Under the pieces are notes generated by a model. That model had not been told where the DNA came from. It searched no databases and worked only from the letters and a program-made list of their open reading frames with translations. Positions 24,365 through 32,469 of a stretch of DNA of 40,000 bases are shown here, in pieces. The position numbers were made by a program, and so were the translations under genes. Source of the stretch: Elusimicrobiota bacterium (GTDB lineage: Bacteria > Elusimicrobiota > Elusimicrobia > UBA1565 > UBA9628). The stretch lies in the NCBI GenBank assembly GCA_027452025.1, contig DAIDHI010000008.1:1-40000 (forward strand), in the 5' to 3' direction. Numbering within the stretch: position 1 is the first letter of the stretch; each line of letters starts with the position of its first letter.

Positions 24365-25543
24365 ATGGTCAATCAAGACGACGATCTGGAGCAAGACGAG
24401 GCCGAGGCGCCGGCCGAGGAATCCATGGAAGCGCTGCTGGCCCAGCAGGCCTCGGTCACGGAGAAGCTGGCCGGGCACAAGGTGACTTGGGTCAAGGTCA
24501 TCCAAGTGACGAAGGACCAAGTCCTCGTCGACGTCGGAGAAAAGAAGGAAGGCGTGGTCGCCCTCTCGGAGTTCACCGGCGAGGCCGCCAAGGCCGCTCC
24601 CGCCGTCGGACAGCGCGTGCCCGTGATTTTGGCCGGCAAGCGGCAGGACGGCGCCGTCGTCCTCTCCCACCGCCGTGCCCGGGTGGAGCTCGGCTGGGAG
24701 GCGATCATCAAGGCCCACAAGGAAAAGGCGCGCGTGCGCGGCATCGTCAAGTCGGCGATCAAGGGGGGCTTTTTGGTCGACGTCGGCGGGGTGACGGGCT
24801 TTTTGCCCGCCTCGCTGGCCGATCTGCGGCCCGTGCGCAACGCCGCCAAGATGGTGAACACGGGCGTGCGCTGCTACATCATCGAGCTCAACGAGGCCAA
24901 GAAGCAGGCCGTCCTTTCGCGCAAGGCCGTGCTCGAGGAGGAGGTCGGCAAGCGGCGCGACAAGCTCATCGACGAGCTCAAGCCCGGAGAGGTGCGCATC
25001 GGCCGCATCGTCAACGCCAGCCCGACCGGCATCGTGGTCGATATCGGCGGCGCGGAGGGCTTCGTGCGGCCCGCCGACGTCGCCTGGGGCGCGGCGCAGG
25101 CGAGCTATCAGCGCGGCGACAAGCTGCGCGTCAAGGTCCTCTCCAAGCCGGCCCCGGCGGAGCCGGGCAAGCCGGAGCAGCCGCTCTATTTGGGCATCAA
25201 GCAGCTCATGCCCAATCCCGCGGACGCCATCCGCAAGAAGTATCCGCCCAAGACCGTCGTGCGGGGAAAGATCTCGGAGGCCGGGCCGGCCGGCGTGAAG
25301 TTCGTTCTCGACGACAAGCGCGTGGCTTTCTCGCCCGCCGCCGAGTGCGATCCCGAAGCCGCCTACAGGGCGGGGGACCCGGTCTCGGCGATCGTCACGG
25401 GCGTCAGCCCCTCGACCTTCGAGCTGGTCGTCTCGATCAACAAGTTCGAGGAGGTCCGCGATCGCAAGCGGCTCGCTCAGTACCTCAAGGCCCCGCCGCC
25501 TCTTACGCTCGGCCAAGTGCTCTCTCCGGACAAGCGGGACTAG
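24365..25543 (+). CDS. rpsA: S1-domain protein, ribosomal protein S1-like
   Basis: A 392-residue protein with an acidic N-tail (DDDLEQDEAEAP) and about four S1 RNA-binding modules near residues 40-105, 120-190, 205-285 and 300-370. Domain 2 is the most typical (GIVKSAIKGGFLVDVGGVTGFLPASL); domain 3 is GRIVNASPTGIVVDIGGAEGFV. E. coli S1 has six modules; four is common in other phyla. S1 helps the 30S subunit unfold and hold mRNA leaders. TAGGAG sits at correct distance from ATG 24365. The conserved cmk-plsC-rpsA context supports S1 rather than another S1-domain protein. Confidence 0.85.
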   Translation: MVNQDDDLEQDEAEAPAEESMEALLAQQASVTEKLAGHKVTWVKVIQVTKDQVLVDVGEKKEGVVALSEFTGEAAKAAPAVGQRVPVILAGKRQDGAVVLSHRRARVELGWEAIIKAHKEKARVRGIVKSAIKGGFLVDVGGVTGFLPASLADLRPVRNAAKMVNTGVRCYIIELNEAKKQAVLSRKAVLEEEVGKRRDKLIDELKPGEVRIGRIVNASPTGIVVDIGGAEGFVRPADVAWGAAQASYQRGDKLRVKVLSKPAPAEPGKPEQPLYLGIKQLMPNPADAIRKKYPPKTVVRGKISEAGPAGVKFVLDDKRVAFSPAAECDPEAAYRAGDPVSAIVTGVSPSTFELVVSINKFEEVRDRKRLAQYLKAPPPLTLGQVLSPDKRD

Positions 25544-25549
25544 CCGCGG

Positions 25550-26560
25550 ATGTCGAAGGAAGCGGCCGGCCCCCTCGCCGGCGAATCGGCGCAGCGCAGG
25601 CGTTCCCTGAGCCCGGCGGCCAGAGCCGGCGTCGAGTGGCTGCGGCAAAGGCGGTGGCTGGTTTGGGTCGCCCTCGTCCTGGGCGCGGCGTCGCTGGCCG
25701 CGCTCTACATCGCGACCCGGCGGCCCGGCGCCTTCGCGCGCGGCCAGACGGTCTCGTTTCCCGCGCCTCCGAACGTGGACACGGCCATCGCCGCGGCGCA
25801 GGAGCGCCTCAAGGGCGATCCGCAGGACATCAACGCCTTAGTCGACTTGGGCACGCTCCACTTCCAGAAGGGGAAGCAATTCTACCCCGACGCCATCAAC
25901 GAACTGGAGCAGGCCCGGGAGCTCGGAGCCCTCGACACCCGCATCTTCTACTGTCTGGGCATCATGTATCAAGAAGTGGGGCTCTACCCCTTCGCGCTCG
26001 AGGAATACCAGCGCTACCTGAGGCACTATCCCGACGACAAGCAGATCAGTCTCCTGGAGGCGAAGCTGCTCTACCAGCAGGGCCGCTACCCCGAGGCCGT
26101 CAGCGAATATGAGCGCCTCAAGTTCAAGTTCCCGAACGATCCGCTCGTGCAGGAGAACCTGGGACTGAGCCTGTGGGGCGCCAAGGACGTCGACCACGCC
26201 GCGCAGACGTTCGAGGCGCTCAAGACGCAGGGAGGCGACGAGGCCCGGAGGGCGCAATTTTATCTCGGCGAGATCGCGCTGGCGCAGGGAAAGGCCCAGG
26301 AGGCTTTCGCCGACGTGACCCAGGCCCTTCAGGCCCCGGGCTCCGTCGATTTCGGCATTCCCGCCTATCAGGTGGACGCCGTCCTCGCGGCGGCCCAGCA
26401 AAGACTCGGGCGAAAGGACGAGGCCCGCAGGCTTTGGGCCAAAGTCCTCACCGAGAATCCCGACGACGCGCGGGCCAAGCAGGCCAAGACGGCGCTGCGC
26501 CGCCTCGGCCGCGGCCGCGGACGCGTCCGGCGGCGGTTTCGCAAAAAGCGCCGCAAATAG
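25550..26560 (+). CDS. Membrane-anchored TPR protein
   Basis: A 336-residue protein with a cytoplasmic N-tail (~1-35), one membrane helix (about 37-57, WLVWVALVLGAASLAALYI), and then an exported array of tetratricopeptide repeats from about residue 80 to 310 (NALVDLGTLHFQKGKQFYPDA, FYCLGIMYQEVGLYPFALEEY, LLEAKLLYQQGRYPEAVSEYE and so on). It ends in a strongly basic tail (RGRGRVRRRFRKKRRK). TPR arrays are protein-binding scaffolds. It is six bases after rpsA and four bases before the large protease-barrel gene, so it may assist that envelope protein. Partner unknown. Confidence 0.75.
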   Translation: MSKEAAGPLAGESAQRRRSLSPAARAGVEWLRQRRWLVWVALVLGAASLAALYIATRRPGAFARGQTVSFPAPPNVDTAIAAAQERLKGDPQDINALVDLGTLHFQKGKQFYPDAINELEQARELGALDTRIFYCLGIMYQEVGLYPFALEEYQRYLRHYPDDKQISLLEAKLLYQQGRYPEAVSEYERLKFKFPNDPLVQENLGLSLWGAKDVDHAAQTFEALKTQGGDEARRAQFYLGEIALAQGKAQEAFADVTQALQAPGSVDFGIPAYQVDAVLAAAQQRLGRKDEARRLWAKVLTENPDDARAKQAKTALRRLGRGRGRVRRRFRKKRRK

Positions 26561-26563
26561 CGC

Positions 26564-29467
26564 GTGATCGTCGGCGCGGCCATCCTGGCGTTGACCATCG
26601 CCGGCGCGCGGACGACGTCGGCGCAATACAACCACGTCGTGGTCAAGGATTTCCGCTGGAAAATCCGCTCTACCGCCCATTTCGACATCTACTATTACGA
26701 GGGCTCCGCGGCGCTTGTGCCCCACGCCGCCGAGATACTGGAAAAGGCCTTCGCGACCGTGCCCAAGAAGCTGGGAATCGCCTTCGAGCCGCCGGTTTGG
26801 GCCTCGAAAAGCGCGCGGCGGAAAGCCCGATGGAAACGGCGCCCGTTCTTCCTCTACGCCAGTCCCAACGACTTCGAGCAGTCGAACATCGCCCAAGTGG
26901 GGGACGGCACGGGCGGCATCACCGAGCCTTTCAAGAACCGCTTCATGGTCTACAACAACGGCGAGGCCCAGTGGCTCGACGAGGTGATCACCCACGAGTT
27001 CACGCACATCATGCAGTACTACGTCTTGATCTCCGGGTTCTGGAAGACGGGCAAGATCATCAAGACCATCGTCTATCCCCTGTGGATGATGGAGGGCCAG
27101 CCGGATTGGGTGACCGACTACGCCGAGCCGGCCATCGAGGAGTCCCTGGTGCGAGACGCCGCGACTTCGGATGGCCTCATCCCCCTGACCAAGCTCGAGC
27201 ACTTCGGCCACCTCAAGCCCCACCAAATCACGCTGGCGTATCATGAGGGGGCGGAGGCCATCGAGTTCATCGCCGACCAATACGGCCAAGGCAAGGTCGG
27301 CGACATGCTCAAGCTCTTCGACACCGCCTTGGAGATCAACCAGGTGCTCGGGCCCCTGGTCGGCCTCGACATCTTCCAGTTCGACGCCAAGTTTCGCGAG
27401 TACGAGACCGCCAAATACGCGCGCGTGGCGCGGCGGGAGCGCCTGAGAGAGCCCGAGTTCTTCGGCGAGGCCCTCACGCACACCAGCGACGACATCCCCC
27501 AGTTCAACACCTCGCCGGTGTTCTCGCCCGACTTCAAGACCATGTATTACGTCACGACGAAGAGCGACATCGATCCGCCGCAGGTCTGGGAGATGGACCT
27601 GCGCAGCGGCCGCGCGCGCAAGCTGCCCCACGTCCCTTACACGCCGATCGAGAACATCCCGATGGGGAACTTCGCCAACCTCTCACGCATCCTGTCCATC
27701 TCTCGAGACGGCCGCCGGCTCGTCTTTGCCGGAACCAAGAATCATCAAGACGCGATTTTCCTCTACGACACCAAGGATGAACGCTTGCTCAAGATCGCCC
27801 TGCCCGCCTTCCAGACGATCAACCAGCCGGCGATCTCGCCGGACGGAAGCCTCGTCGCCTTTTCCGGCATGAAAGACGGCTTCACGGACATCTACACCTA
27901 CGACCTCAACACGGGCCGCGTCGAGAACCTGACCCAGGACCCCAACGACGATCAAATGCCGACCTTCGCCCCCGACGGCCGCTCGATCGTGTATTCCTCC
28001 GAGATCGGCGACCCGCTTCACCCCTATGATTTCCAGAGGCGCCTGTTCCGGCTCGATCTGCGCGACCATACCGAGACCGAGCTGGAGAACTGCGGAGCGC
28101 AGGCGCGCGACCCGGTGGTGTCCACCGACGCGACGCACGTGCTCTTCGTGCGCGACGACGGCCATTTCTCGGAGATCGACGAGTTGGACCTGGCGACCGG
28201 CAGGGTCGCTCAGCGGACCCGCTCTCTCGGGGCGAGTTTCACGCCGGCCTACGGGCCGGACGGGCAGATCGCGTTCGCCGCGCTCCGGAGGGGGAACGTG
28301 CACATCTACATGGGCCCGCGCTCCGACTTCCTGGACGAGCCCCTGCCGCAGGTCTCTCCTCAGGCTCCGGACCCCGCCAAATTTTCGCTGCCCGGCATGG
28401 GCGCGGTGGCGCCCTCGACCGCCACGGTGGCGATCGGTCCCGCGCGCGACTATCATTTCGATTTTTCCACCGACCTCTTCATCCCTGCCCTGTTCTATTC
28501 CTCCATCGGGGGCTTCTTTTCGACCGAATACTGGCAGGGCTCGGACATGACGGGCAACCATCAAGCCAGCGCCTTGGCCGATCTTTCCGGCAGCGACTAC
28601 GATTATCAGGCCACCTACTCCTACGCGCGCTTCCGGCCTCAGCTCGTCGGCGGAGTCAGCGGCTACTCGTATCACGACCTGGTCGACTCGTCGAGCGGGC
28701 ACTCCTACAATCAAAGCGAGGCCGTGGAGTTCGGAGGGGTCAGCTACCCCTTCGACCGCTACCACAGCGCCCAGGTCACGCTGGCCTCGATCGAGGACCG
28801 CGTCGTCGACACCACCGACGGCACTCTGTCCGGGGATTACCGCTCCCGCGCCGTCTCCGCCTCGCTCGTCAGAGACACCACTTTCGGCCGCTATCTGGTC
28901 GTCACCAACGGCGACCGCGCCTCCGTCTCGCTTTCCCAATACACTCCGGCCTTGGGGGGCAACCAGTCTCTGAGCGTGTTCTCCACGGAATACGACCAGT
29001 TCCTGCCGGTCGCCAGCCAGACGGCATTCGCCGCGCGCCTGGCCTACTCGCAGACCGGCGGCCCCAACCAGGTCCAGCTCATGGTCGGCGGCCTCGGCGG
29101 CGTGCGCGGCTACGCGCGCAGCACCGACGAGACCAGCGGGCTGGTCGGCAACCGGCTGGCCATCGCGACCGCGGAGTTCCGCTTTCCGATCGTCCGCGAG
29201 CTCAATTACTACATGTGGTGGTTCTTCCCGGATTTCTATTTCAAGGCGATCTTCGGCACCCTCTTTACCGATACCGGCTTCGTCGGCAACTCCGAGGGGG
29301 ACGTCACCACGGCCGCCTGGTCCAAGCTCGAAAACTCAGTCGGCCTGGGTCTGCGCGTCTACACCTTCGTCCTGCAGGATTACGAGGTCATCGTCTCGAT
29401 GGACTATGCCCGCCGCACGACGTCGCGCGGCGGAATCTTCTACGTCTACCCCGGGCTCCTCTTCTGA
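26564..29467 (+). CDS. Metalloprotease, beta-propeller and outer-membrane-barrel fusion
   Basis: A 967-residue protein with a signal peptide (cleavage near TTSA/Q, residue 20). Residues ~30-290 form a gluzincin-like peptidase domain: H-E-F-T-H at 144-148, with Glu177 in LWMMEGQPDWV as probable third zinc ligand. Residues ~310-600 are TolB/PD40-type beta-propeller blades (SPVFSPDFKTMYYVT, PAISPDGSLVAFSG, PTFAPDGRSIVYSS, TPAYGPDGQIAFAA). Residues ~640-967 resemble the Omp85/BamA surface-antigen barrel, with GGLGGVRGYARS as the conserved R-G-Y loop and an aromatic C-terminal end (YVYPGLLF). No POTRA domains are seen. It may process or export proteins at the outer membrane; the role is unknown. 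It starts at GTG 26564. Confidence 0.8.
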   Translation: MIVGAAILALTIAGARTTSAQYNHVVVKDFRWKIRSTAHFDIYYYEGSAALVPHAAEILEKAFATVPKKLGIAFEPPVWASKSARRKARWKRRPFFLYASPNDFEQSNIAQVGDGTGGITEPFKNRFMVYNNGEAQWLDEVITHEFTHIMQYYVLISGFWKTGKIIKTIVYPLWMMEGQPDWVTDYAEPAIEESLVRDAATSDGLIPLTKLEHFGHLKPHQITLAYHEGAEAIEFIADQYGQGKVGDMLKLFDTALEINQVLGPLVGLDIFQFDAKFREYETAKYARVARRERLREPEFFGEALTHTSDDIPQFNTSPVFSPDFKTMYYVTTKSDIDPPQVWEMDLRSGRARKLPHVPYTPIENIPMGNFANLSRILSISRDGRRLVFAGTKNHQDAIFLYDTKDERLLKIALPAFQTINQPAISPDGSLVAFSGMKDGFTDIYTYDLNTGRVENLTQDPNDDQMPTFAPDGRSIVYSSEIGDPLHPYDFQRRLFRLDLRDHTETELENCGAQARDPVVSTDATHVLFVRDDGHFSEIDELDLATGRVAQRTRSLGASFTPAYGPDGQIAFAALRRGNVHIYMGPRSDFLDEPLPQVSPQAPDPAKFSLPGMGAVAPSTATVAIGPARDYHFDFSTDLFIPALFYSSIGGFFSTEYWQGSDMTGNHQASALADLSGSDYDYQATYSYARFRPQLVGGVSGYSYHDLVDSSSGHSYNQSEAVEFGGVSYPFDRYHSAQVTLASIEDRVVDTTDGTLSGDYRSRAVSASLVRDTTFGRYLVVTNGDRASVSLSQYTPALGGNQSLSVFSTEYDQFLPVASQTAFAARLAYSQTGGPNQVQLMVGGLGGVRGYARSTDETSGLVGNRLAIATAEFRFPIVRELNYYMWWFFPDFYFKAIFGTLFTDTGFVGNSEGDVTTAAWSKLENSVGLGLRVYTFVLQDYEVIVSMDYARRTTSRGGIFYVYPGLLF

Positions 29468-29469
29468 TT

Positions 29470-30699
29470 ATGATCCGATACAAGAACGACCGACTCGCCG
29501 TGGAAGACGTGAGCGCCGAGGCGCTGGCTCGCCGCTTCGGCACGCCGCTCTACGTCTACTCGCAAGCGGAGATCCTGGCGCGCTACGCGGCGCTGCGGAA
29601 GGCCTTCGCGGGCGCCTTGATCTGCTACGCGCTCAAGGCCAACTCGAACCGCGCCGTCTGCGGCCTCCTGCGCGCGCGGGGGGCGGGCGCGGACATCGTC
29701 TCGGGAGGAGAGCTGGCGCGTGCGCTGGCTTGCGGCTTCCCCGCCTCGCGCATCGTCTTCTCCGGAGTCGGAAAGACCGAGGAAGAGCTGTCGTCGGGGC
29801 TCAAAGCCGGGGTCCTGACCTTCAACGTGGAATCCTTCGAGGAACTGCGGGCCCTGGAAAAAGTAGCCCGGAGGCTGCGTCGGCCGGCTCCGGTGTCGGT
29901 GCGGCTCAACCCGGACGTGGACGCCGGGACCCACCCCCACATCACCACGGGCCGCGCCGACAACAAGTTCGGCGTGGAGGAGGGGGAGGCGCTGGCCATG
30001 TTCGAGCGAGCCGACCAAAGCCCCTGGCTGCGCGTCAAAGGCCTCCAGTTCCACATCGGCTCCCAGATCGAGACGCTGGCTCCCTACGCCCGGGCCGCGG
30101 CCTCGGCGGCCCGCCTCGTCGCCCGCCTCGAGGAAAAGGGCATCAAGCTGGAGCTGCTCGATTTCGGCGGGGGCTTCGGCGTCTCCTATCGCGGCGAAAA
30201 GACCCTGGAGGTCGGCGCCCTGGCGCGGACGCTGCGCAAGGCCTTGGCGCCCTGGCCTCAGGCGCGCTTGCTCATCGAGCCGGGGCGCTGGCTCGTCGCC
30301 GACGCCGGGGCGCTGTTGACGCGCGTGCTGTATAAGAAGACCACCTCGCGCCGCCGCTTCGTCGTCGTGGACGCGGGGATGAACGATCTGGCCCGTCCGG
30401 CGCTCTACGGCGCTTGGCATCCCGTCGTGGCGGCCCGCCGAAGGCGCGGAAAGACCATGAAAGCCGACGTCGTCGGCCCGATCTGCGAGACGGGAGATTA
30501 TTTGGCCAGGCAAAGGGCCTTGCCGCCGCTCGAGGCGGGGGACCTTCTCGCCGTGCTCAAGGCCGGCGCGTACGGCTTCTCCATGAGCTCGCAATACAAC
30601 TCGCGGCCGCGGGCCGCGGAGGTCCTAGTGGCGGGGAGGAAGGCCCGGCTCATTCGCCGCCGGGAGACCATCGAAGACCTCGTCCGCGCGGAGCGCTAG
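29470..30699 (+). CDS. lysA: Diaminopimelate decarboxylase
   Basis: A 409-residue fold-type III PLP decarboxylase: cofactor Lys56 in CYALKANSN, DIVSGGEL, HPHITTG and NKFGV, FHIGSQI, the phosphate-binding LDFGGGFGVSY, EPGRWLVADAG, the catalytic Cys in GPICETGDYL, and GAYGFSMSSQYN near the end. It converts meso-diaminopimelate to L-lysine. ATG 29470 gives the family N-terminus; longer in-frame starts lie inside the barrel gene. It is two bases after the preceding stop, so it is part of the same transcript. Confidence 0.95.
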   Translation: MIRYKNDRLAVEDVSAEALARRFGTPLYVYSQAEILARYAALRKAFAGALICYALKANSNRAVCGLLRARGAGADIVSGGELARALACGFPASRIVFSGVGKTEEELSSGLKAGVLTFNVESFEELRALEKVARRLRRPAPVSVRLNPDVDAGTHPHITTGRADNKFGVEEGEALAMFERADQSPWLRVKGLQFHIGSQIETLAPYARAAASAARLVARLEEKGIKLELLDFGGGFGVSYRGEKTLEVGALARTLRKALAPWPQARLLIEPGRWLVADAGALLTRVLYKKTTSRRRFVVVDAGMNDLARPALYGAWHPVVAARRRRGKTMKADVVGPICETGDYLARQRALPPLEAGDLLAVLKAGAYGFSMSSQYNSRPRAAEVLVAGRKARLIRRRETIEDLVRAER

Positions 30700-30723
30700 C
30701 CGAAAATAAGCTATCATCCACCC

Positions 30724-31023
30724 GTGGCTCGCAAGAACAAGGCCGCGAAGGCCTCTTCCCAGGCCCTCGCGCCGTCGCCGGAGACCATCTCGCGCCGCGG
30801 CTGGAAAGTGATAGGCGGGGGGGCGTCTTTGGTGGTCCTTGGCTTTGCCGTGCTCACGCGCGCCGATCCGTTCGGCCGCAATTGGGCCGCCAGCCTCTGC
30901 CCCTTTCTCATCCTCGGCGGCTACGCCCTCATGGGTTTGGGCATTTTCGTGCCCGAAAAAGCCGCCGAAGCCGCCTCTTCCGCGGCTTCCCCTTCCCCGG
31001 TTTTTTCCCAAAAAAGGGCCTAA
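30724..31023 (+). CDS. Small two-helix membrane protein
   Basis: A 99-residue protein, not recognised. It has a basic N-tail (MARKNKAAKASSQ), a first membrane helix around VIGGGASLVVLGFAVLTRA, a short loop with DPFGRNWAA, and a second helix around LCPFLILGGYALMGLGIFV, then an Ala/Ser-rich tail. It starts at GTG 30724. It is the last gene of the long rightward run, 24 bases after lysA. No function can be proposed. Confidence 0.6.
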   Translation: MARKNKAAKASSQALAPSPETISRRGWKVIGGGASLVVLGFAVLTRADPFGRNWAASLCPFLILGGYALMGLGIFVPEKAAEAASSAASPSPVFSQKRA

Positions 31024-31617
31024 AGCGCCGGACCTGCGGCGAATTTAGGTCCTCTCCCGCCCGCCGCGCTTTCTGGGTCCGACCGCGAAAACCGCGCCCG
31101 GCTTTCATGGTCTTTTCGTTCGGACGCCTCCCGCCACCTCCCTCGGTCTTTTTCCAGCCAAAATCCGCGCGCCTCCTTTCCTGGTCTTTTCCAAAATGGC
31201 GCCAAAGGCGCCAACTTTCGGGGCTGTTTTTGCCATGCCAGGGCCACATTCTCCCATGGTCTTTTCGGCGGGTCGATTTTCGCGGTTCCGTGGCCCAAAA
31301 AGTTGGCAGGTTTTTAGGATCTCTCAGGGTCTTTTGGGCCGGTTCGGGACTGCGGACGGCCGGGCTTTCGTTGTCTTTTTGAGCCTTCAGGCCGGCGCTG
31401 GAGCGCTCCCAAAGTTGCCAACCTTTCGCTCATGTCAGGCCGGTCCATTCGGCTGCGGCGACGCGTCCGGCCGGAATCTTGCCTGGATTTCGACTGCCAG
31501 TTTTGAAAATCTAACAATGCTCGGAGATTGAGCGAGATTGCGCCGGGATTTGCGTCGAAACTTGCCCGAATCTTAGGACAAATCTCGCAAAGCGGTGCCC
31601 GCCTGGCGATGACTGTT
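31024..31617. other. Gene-poor stretch left of the dif-like site
   Basis: About 600 bases with many short frames on both strands but no recognisable protein, ribosome site or RNA gene. The top strand looks pyrimidine-rich and unlike the genes on either side. Its one clear feature is the repeated GGTCTTTT octamer described in the next entry. Gene direction flips across it, rightward before and leftward after. Confidence 0.5.
31109..31379 (+). repeat. Same-orientation GGTCTTTT octamers
   Basis: GGTCTTTT starts at 31109, 31145, 31183, 31258 and 31328, with a near copy (TGTCTTTT) at 31372; all are on the top strand. Spacings are 36, 38, 75, 70 and 44 bases, i.e. roughly one or two steps of 36-38. 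The intervening sequence is not conserved beyond the octamer and a preceding T/C, so it is not a CRISPR array. All copies point toward the dif-like site 240-510 bases to the right. Their meaning is unknown; polar guide sequences for a DNA translocase are one possibility. Confidence 0.6.
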
Positions 31618-31645
31618 AAGTAACATAATATTTATTATCGTTAGC
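31618..31645 (-). other. Candidate dif site (XerC/XerD recombination site)
   Basis: Read on the bottom strand the 28 bases divide as GCTAACGATAA, TAAATA, TTATGTTACTT: two 11-base arms around a 6-base centre. The inner ATAA/TTAT pair is the hallmark of XerCD sites, and the right arm shares 9 of 11 positions with the XerD arm of E. coli dif as I recall it; the left arm is more divergent, as is normal. It stands in non-coding, locally AT-rich DNA where gene direction converges from both sides, the expected place for a chromosome-dimer resolution site at the terminus. Confidence 0.6.
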
Positions 31646-31718
31646 TATGGATTTGGCAGGGGGAGCCCCCTCTCGGGCGACCCGCCGAGTCGTTTTGTCG
31701 GGCCGCGCCGCGCCGCTT

Positions 31719-32243
31719 TTAGGCGCCGGCGACCAGTCGAGAGAGCTCTTCGGCGAGCAGGAAGGCTTTGAGGCGTCCCGAGGCCGTCAGCTCATAGCGT
31801 CTCGAGCGCCGGGAGCCCGAGGCCAGCAACTCGCCTTGGGCGATGGCATCCTGGAGGGCTCGGTCCATCCTTAATACGGGATAGCCGGAAGCCCGCAGCC
31901 ACTTGGCGAGCTGGGTCGCGGCCGGTTTGGGCTGGCTGAGCAGCCTCTGGGCCGCGGCCAAGAGCACTAGGCAGGCGTCTCGTTGGGCCCTCGGCGCAGG
32001 CAGCTTGGCGCGCAGGTGCAGGCCGCGGTCGTGGATCTCCGTGATCTGCGGCCAGGCGATCCGAGGCTCCTGCGGCGCCGGGGCGGCGGTTTCGCGGTTC
32101 TGGGAAGGGCGCGGCTGGGCGCCTGGGGGCCTGTCGAGGAATTGGCGGCGGGCCTCCACGATGAACTCCGGGCTGCCTTCGGCCTCGAACTCGGAGCCGT
32201 CCGACAATTTCAGGCGCAGGCGATGGTTGGGAGCGGCGGTCAT
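31719..32243 (-). CDS. Hypothetical protein
   Basis: A 174-residue soluble protein, not recognised. ATG 32243 is preferred (MTAAPNHRLRLKLSDGSEFEAEGSPEFI); an upstream ATG at 32279 is possible. Residues ~1-35 look like a small beta-rich module. A Pro/Ala/Gln-rich linker follows (~36-60), and then a helical C-terminal domain (~85-174) with a winged-helix-like pattern: LAKWLRASGYPVLRMDRALQDAIAQGELLASGSRRSRRYELT. That end resembles DNA-binding winged helices, which is a fold impression only. It is the first leftward gene next to the dif-like site, and an intergenic region with inverted repeats lies upstream. Confidence 0.6.
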   Translation of the reverse strand: MTAAPNHRLRLKLSDGSEFEAEGSPEFIVEARRQFLDRPPGAQPRPSQNRETAAPAPQEPRIAWPQITEIHDRGLHLRAKLPAPRAQRDACLVLLAAAQRLLSQPKPAATQLAKWLRASGYPVLRMDRALQDAIAQGELLASGSRRSRRYELTASGRLKAFLLAEELSRLVAGA

Positions 32244-32347
32244 GGCGGATATTGTGGCAAATAAGCCGAGATACGTCAAAACGCTGTGGATATGCCGATG
32301 GACTATTGTTTATCCGGTTAAAACGCCTTTATCGAGTCATATGCGAC

Positions 32348-32418
32348 GTCCTATGCGGCCTATGACGACAGCATACGCCAAACATAGGACATCCACGGTG
32401 GGGATAACCCTGTGGATG
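32348..32418. other. Two adjacent inverted repeats in an intergenic region
   Basis: The 224-base gap between 32243 and 32468 contains a long interrupted stem at 32348-32390: outer arms GTCCTATG/CATAGGAC, then GGC/GCC, then TATG/CATA around a 7-base loop. Directly next to it is CATCCAC/GTGGATG (32390-32396 and 32412-32418). Both would be in the leader or promoter area of the leftward gene at 31719. They could be operators, a structured leader RNA or an extragenic repeat. Confidence 0.5.
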
Positions 32419-32445
32419 GGACGGACTTTCCCCCGCCAAGAGGGC

Positions 32446-32469
32446 AAAAAAAAGGCGGGAAGGTCGCCT
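32446..32469 (-). terminator. Intrinsic terminator of the 32468-33916 porin gene
   Basis: On the bottom strand AGGCG, a 7-base loop and CGCCT form a stem followed by a run of T. The stem begins within the porin stop codon (TAG), so the terminator starts directly at the gene end. Confidence 0.7.

Noticed and set aside
30450..31115. 15-base inverted match between lysA (30450-30464) and the octamer region (31101-31115)
   Set aside because: About one 15-base match is expected by chance in 40 kb, and one copy is within conserved coding sequence.
31109..31379. CRISPR-like array from regularly spaced GGTCTTTT
   Set aside because: Only eight bases are conserved per unit, spacing is uneven, no longer repeat exists and no cas genes are near.
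32285..32420. Origin of replication from DnaA-box-like sequences (TGTGGATAT, TGGGGATAA, TGTGGATGG)
   Set aside because: Matches are imperfect, there is no dnaA/dnaN or AT-rich unwinding region, and gene directions converge rather than diverge here, which points to a terminus.
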